DNA of 64,000 nt from Ophthalmolycus amberensis (lineage: Eukaryota > Chordata > Actinopteri > Perciformes > Zoarcidae): contig JAFEUB010001216.1 of NCBI GenBank assembly GCA_024529925.1, positions 907,501 through 971,500 of the forward strand, given 5' to 3'. Positions 22,551 through 34,500 of this stretch are shown here, one piece after another. The notes under the pieces are model-generated. The model made no database searches. It was not told the origin of the DNA and saw only the letters and a program-made list of their open reading frames with translations. The position numbers and the translations under genes were made by a program. Every line of letters begins with the position of its first letter. Within the stretch, counting starts at the first letter, position 1.

Positions 22551-25500
22551 GTGATTGACATGTTCCAGCACCAATGCTCGGTATTATCTGCTGTTTCCAA
22601 TCCATACTTTTCTGCTACAGTTTGAATCATCCTTGTTGTTTTCTCCTACAGTTTGAATCATCCTTGTCGTTTTCTCCTACAGTTTGAGTCTTCCTTGTTG
22701 TTTTCTCCTACAGTTTGAATAATCCTTGTTGTTTGCTCTTACAGTCTGACTCTTGTCTCTGTTGTTTCCTCCCAGGTCAGGGTGGGGCCTACTCACTGTG
22801 TGAGGTGTGTAACCTGCAGCTGACTTCTTCTGCTCAGGCCCAGCTACACTACAATGGCAGGTCTCACCTCCGGAGAGTGAGACAGCTCCAGGCTAGAGAG
22901 ACAGGACAACAGGCAGCAGGTACACTACAACCACTACTGTCATGTCATTGTAGTAGTAGAAGTATATGCATGAGTAGTTTTTTAACAATCAGGTTTTGAG
23001 TCAATAATAAACAATATTAAAATGACTGCTGACTGCGACTATCAGATTTGAGAACCCAACCCATCCCAAGATCTGAAGCTGTGCTTTATTTCAACTATTG
23101 CCTATCATTACCTCGCTTGGCTAAAACATGAGCTACACTACACCTCACTTCCTTTTTCCACTGGGCAGTGTCTTTCTTCTTACCACATATGACATGCATA
23201 GATACAGCTGATTGGCACAGTAATTTATTTGGTTTGGTTATTTTAAACCATTTAGAATCTGACCTGAACATGAAGACTTATATTCATTTCACATAATAGT
23301 TTTTAACTCCAAGCAGCGGTAGTAGTTATAGTAGCTGCAGTTTAGTAGCTGTAGCAGTAGTAGTAGCACAATAGTAGCAAGGTGACTGCAGTAGTATTAG
23401 CAGAATCACTTGTAGGAGTAGTCATGGCAGTAGTAGTAGTAGTAGTGGTAGCTGCAGCAATGGTATGAGCAGTGTTGGGGTCTGGCACCACCTCCTGGCT
23501 GGCTGAGTCCCTCCCATGTGTCTCCCCTCTTCACAAGCTGACCTGAGGTCTGATCCTTGCCCCCTCGAGATGACCGCACCTCCAGCCTTCGGCCACAGCT
23601 GATGCGGACCCTTCATTGGCCGACAAGCAGCCTCCCGCTGTGCGGGCAGACCCGCTTATAAGCGCCAACGCAGCGAGAATCGGCCTCTTCGCTCTGGACT
23701 CCCGTCCGGCCTCCAAGAAGATTCACGAGGACCCGATCGACCTCACCCCCCTTCATCTCAGCACGCACGTGCCATTTCGCTGGCCGAAACAGACCACGTT
23801 CGATTCTGAGTTAAGGCCTTTGCCCGCGAGAACGCATCCGTTCCCCGCCTTTCGTGTACACGCCAACGGTACCAGAACGACTAAACCTCTTTCTTCACCG
23901 ATCATGACCGGGAGATACGAACCGACAACGTGTCTCAGCCGACGTTGAAACCACAGGCCCCCCTCTCTGCAGCGAGCAGGGCCGACGCAGCACCCGCTGA
24001 CCAGCCATGCTAAAAAGCCACCCCCCTCCGCCTTTTTTCTTCTGGAGGAAGAAGAACGATTCATCGACAAACACTCTCCACTTTGCAACGAAGCGCCTCA
24101 AAGTAAGAGTTCACGGTGTCTGGGCGTAGCTTAGCTTAAATTAACCTCAGTTTAATTCAGGTGATTTATTTATATGTTATTATTCCCGTGTTTTTGTCGT
24201 GTTAAGTCACTGTTTTCGTTTTGCTGAGCTATTGCGCAATCACTGACGGACCACAAGCTCCGCGGTACTGTGCACTTAGCTGCTGTAACTGTCTGCATTA
24301 GACCCGTCGCTGCTGGTAGATTTAGAGTTGTGTATTATCACTTGAGAGATGTGATAAGGGAGCACTACGCTCATCTCACCGCAGCGATAAAGATCTGTTT
24401 TGTTTGGGGATTATTTTGATTTTATTTTATTTCATTTTGTTCTTGCTCTATTTCCTTGAATCAACTCTGTGAGTGAAGTGTGGAAGCGCGGCTATCGTGC
24501 ATAAGTGTTGTCAGTTCGCGAAGCGACAACGGCAGCTTGTGTAAGATATGATCAGCGACCCTCAATCTCACTACAACGCGACACCGCACACAGAAGCTCT
24601 GATTCCCCTCTCTGCCTCCTTTTATTTCTCTTGTTTTCCGTAACTTACATACACATAGAGCTGAGTGTGAGTGAACCCCGCCTATTGTCCCAACACACGC
24701 GATGCATCGGCACACGTGATTACATACAGCAACCTCTCCGCCATTTTGTCTACGTCACGCGACTCCGCCATCTTGGTAGTTTTTTTGCTGTAGTTCCTTA
24801 AGGCTCCTCCCTCTTCACACACACACATACTTGCATACATACATCCTCCCCTTCACACACACACACATACTTACATACATACATCCTCATCCATTTTATT
24901 CATTTGACTTTAGGTATTAGGCATATAAAATTGTATGATAGCGTTTGTTGGTTGCAGTATTAATTGATCTGATCATTTATTATTTTGATTTAATAAACTC
25001 TGTTATACTTTAAGGAGCAGTCGTCTGTGATTATTTGTGCATATGTGTGTAATGAAACTGTATGTAGTAGCCCTGTGCTCGAATTTAACCCTTCACTGTC
25101 ACTGAATGTGTAGTCATACGCAGACTATTGACATTATGAGTGACTACTAATTATGAGACTTAGTTTTATCGTTTGGTTATTGGTCCCTGTTCGCAGGGTG
25201 GTGCCCCGTTGTTATTAATAATCATTAATAATTGTTACATACATTAATAATTCTATTGATGTCAAGAATTCAGTTTCTTAAATGCTGATGACCCAAACAA
25301 TGCTCCTTTAGTTCCCAACAGCAGGAACTGTAATATTAGTAGCAGCAGCAGTAGCAGTATCAGCAGTAGTCGTAGTATTGGCAGCAGCAGTAGTTACAGT
25401 AGTAGCAGCAGTAGTTTATTATTGTCAGTTCCTTGTATAAAAGAATGTGTCTTGATGTCTTTGATTCCAGCAGGGGCTCAGTCGAGGTCTCTTCCCCAGG

Positions 25501-28500
25501 CCACAGGGCTCAGCTACCAGCCTACAGGACTAACTCCGACCCCAGGCCTCAGTCCAGGCCTCAGCGCTCCACCTAGCAGAACTACAGGTAGAACCAGTGC
25601 TTCTACTGCTTCTACTACTACTGGTGTACTGCGCTGACAATGACTGATTCATCAAACATTTTGTGCCCCCCCATTGAATACACCACAAAGACTACAGCTG
25701 ACATGTATTAAACGCTTTACCTGCATGAGAGGAAACAAGTAGTCTGACTGTCTGTCTGCTGAGTGAGAGTTACTTTGGCTCATTCATCACAGCTGCTGCC
25801 ATCTGGGAGAGGTCAGAGAGTGGCGGTTGTGTGTGTGTTGGTTCTCAGTTGGACCCCTGAAAGAATGAACTGACCCTGCATTAACTCAGATCATCACTGC
25901 AGTTTTATATCTGTATGGGTATTGTTAGCTCCACTTAAACACCTGTTGACAAGCTGAAATATAATATGGTATGTGAATCTATATCTGTTGTGTTTGGAGG
26001 ATGAAATGATACTCAGAGATGTTTAAAAATAACCTTGAAAGTTACACATGCCTGGCGCTTGTTTATTTCTTCGCTGACACTTGGTCTATGCCACTGATCC
26101 CAGCCAAGAAGTAGTCCAGCAAAATACCCCAGAAAAACCAACCCTCGTCTCAACACACACACACTTTACACTTGAAACCCTCAGATTAAACAATATAGCG
26201 TGGCAATGTGTGCACTTTAGAGTTGCTGGTAGGTGGATTTTGTTTCATTTGAACGGAGTCAGGCTAGCTGTTTCCTCCTATTTCCCATCAGTAGAAGCCA
26301 ATTTTTGTGCAGTTACAACTTCATAAAGTGTCGCTGTTTCCATCTGCTTCCTGCCTTAATGGTAAGATTAATTAACTGCACAGACTGTATATAAGAAGTG
26401 GACGTAGTCGTCGTGGCATCACCCATTGGTTTGTGGACTGACGTTGTGAAGCATCGAATTCGGCGTTTTGGCCATTGACATCTTGGATTGCGGCCGTCGC
26501 CATGTTGGCTTTTTGCAACCAATGAATGGAAGCGACAATATTTGGACTGCGGAGGAGTGATGTAGATACACCGTATACGGCTCTGGTAGCAGTAGCGACC
26601 TGTCAATCACAAGGTAGCCCCGCCCTAAAGCACACCCAGCTTTATGATTTATTTCACTCTAAATGGACCATAATTTACGAAATGAACATCATGCAACATA
26701 TTGAAGAAGACTTAAAACTAGAGATTGAGACCATAAACTAATGTTTACAAAGTTTACTGAGGGAATGAATCAAGTGAGAAGTAGAGTCATTTTCTCATAG
26801 ACTTCTATACAATCAGATTTAATTTTGCAACCAGAGGAGTCGCCCCCTGATGGCCAGTAGAGAGAGTACAAGTTTAAGACACTTCAGCATTGGCTTCCCT
26901 TTTTAGGATTGGAGGTTGCTGCCTGGTTAACTGCTAAACTGACTGCTGGTTGTAGCTTCATATTTAATGCACAGGCATGAGATGATATCACCATTTTCCT
27001 CTAAATCTGTAATATTATTTCTCAGAATGTCAAGATATTCTTTTAACAAAACAAGATAATATATCTTCTTATCAGTGGTTATTGGACAATGAAACACCAT
27101 ACAAGTTTGTGTCTTATTGTGTTGGTTCTGATATTATGTTCTGATATTCCTGTTTAGTTTAATGAGCTGCAGTATTTTCATTATTCTCATTGTTTAATCA
27201 TTGCAGCAGGTTTCTAAGTGCTTCCAGCGCCCTCTGCTGCTGAAATTACAGTTGAAGCTTTTCACATTGTTTGACTCTCTTTGGTTTTGTGATCAGCTGT
27301 GAGTGGAATGGTTCCAAACATCTTTAGCATTTCAGACCCAGTTTTTAAAGTCAAACTGCTGGTCAACAGAGTGAGCATGTGCTGTGTGATGCAAAGGAGT
27401 TAAAGTGGAGCAGACAGCAGCGGGTCATTAAACTGGGACATAGCACTGCTCCGCAACCGCACTGACATTTCTCAAAGACATCGCTTGCATTGATTCTCAT
27501 CATTACACTATCTTTGGTGCTAATGTGTCTGTCTCCACAAAAATCTGTCATGATGACACCTTTTTGGGAATCACCTTATAATACAGTGTTCCAGTTTGTT
27601 GTACTTGTTTTTCGTGATCTAAAACACAATGCAAAATTTCTTCTAGAAATCTGTCATTTTAGCCCTGAGTGAAACTGACTTCCAGGTTAGACTAGAAAGA
27701 GACAACATCACTTGTATAGTATAGTAACATAAGGTAAATAAGTTCCAAAATCCTCAAAAACAAACGAACATACACACCTAATTACAGAACATAGCAGAAT
27801 GATGTCAAGAGAGACAAGAAACCGATACACAATCTCACACACACACCTATACAGGTGTGTGTGCAGCAGTTGTAATTACATACTATGTCTCCATATCAGT
27901 GTACAGGCTACAATAACACTGATTAAAGATTAAATCTCTCTCTACTGGACACACACATACACTCACACACACACAAACACACCACTCAGCCTGAATGGTA
28001 ACGTCTTTCTTCCCCCCCCCCTCTCTCTCTCTCTCCCCCTCTCTCTGTCCATTACGTGATGCTCGCTCGACCATGAAAAGCTCTTTGGCCTGAACTCAGC
28101 TCCTCCAGGCCAGGCTGTGTGTGTGTGTGTGTGAGACAGTGACCTGGCTGGCTGAGCAGCCTATCAGCAGTTAGGTCAGATGACATCACAGCCAATACAA
28201 ACATGGTTACAGTCGTTCTTACAAAACTGCTGGAATCTGCTTTTTAATATAGTCTTTAAAATTGTGTAAAGTCAAGTTACGTTTCCAATTTTCATTTTTT
28301 ATTCTCTTCTTTTTCTTCTTACATGAATAATGTAAATTCCACACACTGTTAGCATTTTTATAAATATCACCAGGATGGAACAAGTACTCAGATACTTTAC
28401 AAAGTAAAAGTATCAATACGACAATGTAGAAATACTCCAGCAAACATAAAAATGTCTTTACAGTATCAAAAGTAAAAGGACTCATTGGGTACGATAGTCC

Positions 28501-31500
28501 TGTCAATGTTATTTTGCTCTATATTATATTACTGACTTATTGCATACTTTCATGTGTTAGCAGCATTTTCATGCTATAACCGGTGAAGAGCTAATTTCTA
28601 CTACTTCATAGACCGTTGCTTAGTTTCATCTATAACAATGCATCATCATTTATGAATTGGTTGTGTATAAAATCTAAAAGTAACTACAGCTGTCTGATAA
28701 ATGTTGTAAAAGGAGCAATGTAGTAGATAAAAGTACAACATTTCCCTCTGAGATGTGGTAGAGTTCTTCATCCCACACTATGTGTGTAGGTGCACATCTA
28801 CAGCATGCCACAATAAAATAAACACTGAAATACAGCTTGCAGACAAGTTGTGCCATTTGAAGTATTAAAAAAATCAACATGTACAAAACAGCTGTAATAT
28901 ATGAGTTCCTACAGATAATGTTCCAACAAGACTACTAGCAACAGAATGTTCATCTGAAACCAACAGGAGTAGATGATGTTCAATGTGAAGTACAACTACC
29001 TCAAATTGTAATCAAACACAGTGCTGAGTAAACGTACTGAGTTAATATCCACCACTGCTGCCAGCCACATACATAATGTACAAAGGTGAAAACATACACA
29101 CATTTACAACTAATGAATGACTTTAAAAAAATACTACATTTCAAACACACAAGCACAAAAATGAAAATCAAAGGTTTTCTCCGACTGAGGAGCTGAGAGA
29201 ACCATTACTACTCATACTAAATAGTGGGGATCTGCTGTATGGAGTGCATCACCAATCACACTCATAGTTGTGTTTTCCTCAGTGGCTGTTAGTGACCACT
29301 AGGCGACAGCATTCACACTCTTAACCACACACTCATGCACACACTCATGCACACATCCAGTCACTGATGAAAGAAGTGAAGTCCCATGATCCGCATCAGT
29401 ACAAATGAAGAGATCAAGTCACATGAGACTAATAACGTTTACAAAATTGAAGCATCTCTCTTCTTTTAATTTTCAGTATATGTTGTGGGCAGAGTTATTG
29501 CTGGGTACTGAAGACAACAACACCAATGTAATTTGACTGCCTTTGCTTTTCATGTGAAAGTGTGTGTGTGCAAGCTAGCTCTAATTAGCTTTCCTGGGCT
29601 GATAGAGGTCAGCATGTTGTCTGGCTGATGACCTCATACATAATGAGAAATATACGTTATTAATAGACACATTGTTGTGTGTGTGAGAGAGATGGAGAGA
29701 CTGAGCAGGTGTTGATGTGTGGTTTTGCGTTGATGCATTCAGCTGTTTATGAATAGACCCTGCTGACAGATTCACACACTCATAGTGCTGTACAGTGCTG
29801 ACAATAGGATCAGAACAGGGAGGAAGGGAGGTGGGGGCTGCATATGACCAGATTTGAACCTGTGATGTTTCGCCCACATGACCCACCTCTGTGACCACCA
29901 GTTGACAACTTGTAATACAAAATGTGTCTATGAGGGCTGGCAGAACTAGTAGAGAACGGGTAGGACAAGTTAAAGTCTAGTGAAGGCATTGGAGGGACTA
30001 ATCAAGGTCTGGTTGAAAACTGATGCCAATGGATCTATGGATTGGTACTGGGGATTGGTTACTCGGACTGGTCAAGGTTCAGTAGAAAACTGGTAGAATT
30101 AGTCAAAATGTAGAAGATAACTGGAAGGACTAAAGCTAGTAAAGGCTTTGGAAGGACTAGAAAATATTAGAGGAATGACTAGATTGATAGAAGACTAGAA
30201 GACAACTACTTGGACGGGTAAAGTGATTGGTAGTATGACTGGTCAAGGTCTACTAGAAAACTGGTAGGACTTGCGAGATTAGTCTTACGACAAGTCAAGG
30301 TCTCGTAAAGGTACTATTTGAAGTTCAAGTAGAAACTGGCAATACCAGTTGTAGTTGAAGGATTGGTACAGGCTTGGGGACTTTAAGGACTAGTCAAAGT
30401 GATAATACTAGTGGAGCCAGTACAGGGTCTGGGGATCTGGGACTGTTAGGACTAGTGTAGCTATTAGATGGCTGGTAAGACTAGCCAAGGTCTAGTATAT
30501 AACTGGTAATACTAGCAGAACTAGTACACAGCTGGTAGTCAAGGTCTACTAAGGCATTTGAAGGACAAGTCATGGTCATGGTTAAGTAGAGAAAACCGGT
30601 AGGACTAGTGGACCTAGTAGGCTACAATGCTGGTTGGACTAGTGTGGTAGAAAACTGGTAATTCTAGCAGAACTAGTCAACAACTTATTGAGGAAGTCTA
30701 CATCTAGTAAACTAGTAAAAGGACTGGGAATTGGGGATAGGACTAGTCAAGGTTATGTAGAAAACTGGTAGGGCTAGTGGAACTAGTAGAGTACAGGTAA
30801 CAGTCAAGGTCTAGTATTAGCAGAAGAGGGCTAGTCATGGTACAGCATAAAACACAGAACATAGATAGTAGATAGTAAAGGACTGGTTAGAGGATTTGTA
30901 CAGCTGGTTGGAGGACTGATAGAGGATGACTGTTGTTTGCTGTTAATTGATGTTTATTTGTCGTTCGATTTTTCTCACTTTCATTCATATGTTTGGCAGT
31001 TAACTTGCTTGCTTCTTTTTATTTTTCTCTTTCCACCTTTTATTCTCTATTGATTCTTTAGTTCAATTATTTGTTTGTTTATTTATTCGCTGTTTTCATC
31101 AGTTTTTCTTCATTCTATTCTGTATTTATTCTGTATTTTGTTCTTGAGAATAATTAACTAAAAGCTTGTATCCTCCTCTCACGATGCCATGAACTGCTGA
31201 GAGCGCGCGAGCAGCGCAGAGACAGAGAGACAGTGAAAGAGGGATTTCCACTGAGACAGAATGGCTGTCATAACCCGCTCACCCTGAATATCATCACCTC
31301 AGTGATTCAAATACCCTGTACACTCTGTCTCTTCCTCGCAGCGTGTCGGTCGCCCTCCTCGATCCACACAAGTGTCCCTCTGCGCTCACACAGACAGACA
31401 GTCAGGTGGCGAATCTCTGCTGTGTGGTTTGAGTTTTTTCTCCCTCTTTGCTTTTTGTTATCGGGGAGCAGATGATAGAGGGGAGAGGGGGGAGGAGGAG

Positions 31501-34500
31501 GAGGAGGTGATACGGCTGTCTCCCTGTCGATGATGTGGAGTAGTTTCCTTAGTCGAGGTAGGAAATCCTTCTTCTGTCTATTTGTGTCGGGGCTCCACAT
31601 TAAGCCATTTTGATTTGGAATGTTTGTGTCTTTCTTTTACCCTGCAATGTGTGAGGTTTGTTCTTTGGGGCTTGTTGAGGATTACATGACCCGCAGGTCG
31701 TGACCTGGACTCAAACCCTATACTGAGGTTCCAGTCTCTAAGATGTGAAAACTTTTATCTTCTTACGGACATAATCAGCTGTTCATCAGCGCTGGATTAT
31801 AATTGTTATGATGACGATTATTTCCACATCACATTTTCTTGGGGCTATTTTGTACTTTGCTGTAGTGTTATGACAGTTAATCTGATCAAGTGCTCTGGAA
31901 AGTGGTTCACAGACTCAATGAAGTCTTGACACAGTCTCGATCTCTCTTGTGTCCATATTAGGTGCAATGTAAAGATAAATGATGATTTTCAAGGTTTGAA
32001 TCATTTAGGTTACTATTCATATCATAGCGTTACTATTAACCTGCTTCAGTTTGGAGCTAAAATATCTCTAAACAGTGTTTTCTCTTGGTTGTGGTGTAAA
32101 AGTTGTGCTATTGATGAAAAGGAGATGAGATGAAAGATGATGGAAGCTGATTTAAACTACAAAGGATGATGTTACTAGACTAGATATTTGTAATAGACAA
32201 GAGAAATATAATTAAATATTATTGTAATTTAAAGAACTTGTAAACTTTCAGATAAGATAAACATTTTGCTGGCTTTGTGCCTAATGAATTTAATCTTCAG
32301 ATATGCTAACATCAGAATGCTAACAGGCGCCCAGTGACAATGCTTAGATGATGATGCTAAGCAGGTATATTATTACCAATGTTTACTCATGTTTTAGCAT
32401 GTTAGCATGCAAACATTTACGAATCAGCAGTTTTATCTTTGCAGGCAGTTGGTCATAAACCAAAATATTTGACATGCTGGTGACCCGTTGTGTTACTACT
32501 TTGTCAGATAATGCTTTTCTTATTTGGGCTCCATAGTTTCACATCAGTGTTAAGAATGATTAATGATCTTACTAAAAGTTACTCGTCATTTTTCTTGCGT
32601 TTTCCTACTACATCCAGCAGCACGTGTCAATTTCTACTCGGTACACACATACAGTCACAACTTCCGTCTTCACAGGAAACAACTCAGTTGAGTTTAGGCA
32701 ACAAAACTACTTAGTTAGGTTCAGGAAAATATGAAAAGGTCGTCGCTTGGGTTAAAGTAACGGAAGTGCCGTTACTTGGGGTGTAACGGTACGCGTATTC
32801 GTATTGAACCGTTCGGTACGAGGCTCACGGTTCGGTACGAGGCTCACGGTTCGGTACGTATGACGAACCGAATACGTTTGAATAAAAAATAAAAAATAAA
32901 AAAAAGATTTTTATTTTTATTTTTTTAAACCTTTATTTAACCAGGTAGTCCCATTGAGATTAAAAATCTCTTTTGCAAGATGTAAGTAACAATACAAGAT
33001 GTAAGCAAGATGTAAATAACAATACTACATAACATTAAGGAGCAGTTTTTGTTTTTTATGCTTATGTGTTGCTAAGAAGACACCCCAGAAGATGGGTCAC
33101 TCAGGTATAGTTCCATCATTGTTCAAAGTCAAAGAATAACTTTATGATGTTAGTTGTAATGAATAAATATATTTTAAAATCAAGTACATTTCTCTGGCAT
33201 TTATAGTTTTCTACTGTACCGAAACGTACCGAACCGTGGCTCCACTGTATCGTACCGAACCGAACCGTGAATTTTGTGAACCGTTACACCCCTAGCCGTT
33301 ACTGAAGTATGCAAGTTACGTGTCAAATAAATCAATGCTGACCTCCCATTTCACATGGGAAATTGAACAGTGGTCTACTGGGTGAAATATCTGTGTCTGT
33401 TGGACCCATCAATGTCTGAGGTTTGGTGTCTTTATACTTCCTTGTTTCATGATAATTTCATGGGATATCTAAGTACCGACTTATTACCTTTCGTGGGGAT
33501 AGCTACTGTACATATGCTGAATGAGACCAGCCTGACGAATTTTCATGGCAATCCATCCAATAGTTGTTGAGATATTTCACAAAACAAATGTGAACTTCAT
33601 GGTGGTGCTATGAAAAGTCAGAGGATCACCACATTCAGTAGGATTCATCCTCTGAGTACAATAAATGTCTGTTTCACCACAATCCACCCAAGAGTTGTTG
33701 AATATATTTGAGGGATCTGGACCAAAGTGTTGGACCGACCAACAGACCCACATTTGTTCTTCATCTGTTTCCAACAGCTATTGTTTTCTCTCTGTCTGTA
33801 TGCCAACTTTGCCACCTCAATGAAGTGCAGATGGAGATGTAGCTGCTGTGGAAAGTCTCGACTGCTGCAAACAACACGCTCTGCAGCTTCTCTTGCTATA
33901 TTTGCTCACTCTTCAGTGATGATGATGATGATCTTCTTATGCTCACTCTATTATGGAAATCTGATGTTTTCCAGGAATGTCATTAGCTGAATGAACATTA
34001 TGGATCCAGTTTACACTTCTGGAAGATTCCTCGAAGAAACTATATTTTTGATCAAAGGAAAAATTAAGCTGCGATTGGTTCGCTGAATCTGTGACTTCCT
34101 GTCTGACATTCCTCTCATCATAGATAGCGTGACTGTTGTGATTACCCACACACTGCTGCTCATCATCACAACACAGTGTGTGTCTGTGTGGCTCTATTAC
34201 ACACATGCACACACACACACACTTCATCCCTCACTGTTTCTTTTAGTAGTTTTTTCTATAAAACCAACTAAAATGAAAGGTTCTTGTGACAATCAGGTAC
34301 ACCTGATGTCCAGTGTTTCCATGGTAACAATCAGGGACACCTGTGCTACATTCTGACAATCTTGGCTGAATTTTCTCAATAAAATATCCTTGTAGCTGTT
34401 TGAATTTCTCCCCGTGAACATTTTCTACTGGATTGAACTGAGCGACTCACTGCTGGTCAGCCATGTTTTTCAGTCTGCTAAAAGTGTCAATTTACCCAAA

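Larger units (their letters stand above)
22920..25473 (+). other. znf385 intron 2
   Basis: About 2.5 kb. It holds AT-rich sequence, a degenerate AGT/AGC trinucleotide tract, a solo-LTR-like insertion of 1.85 kb in that tract, and the rest of the tract. No additional coding exon recognised. Confidence 0.6.

Noticed and set aside
23616..23948. 110-codon open frame in the LTR-like insertion
   Set aside because: Inside a GC-rich LTR with overlapping frames on both strands; no gag or other domain recognised.
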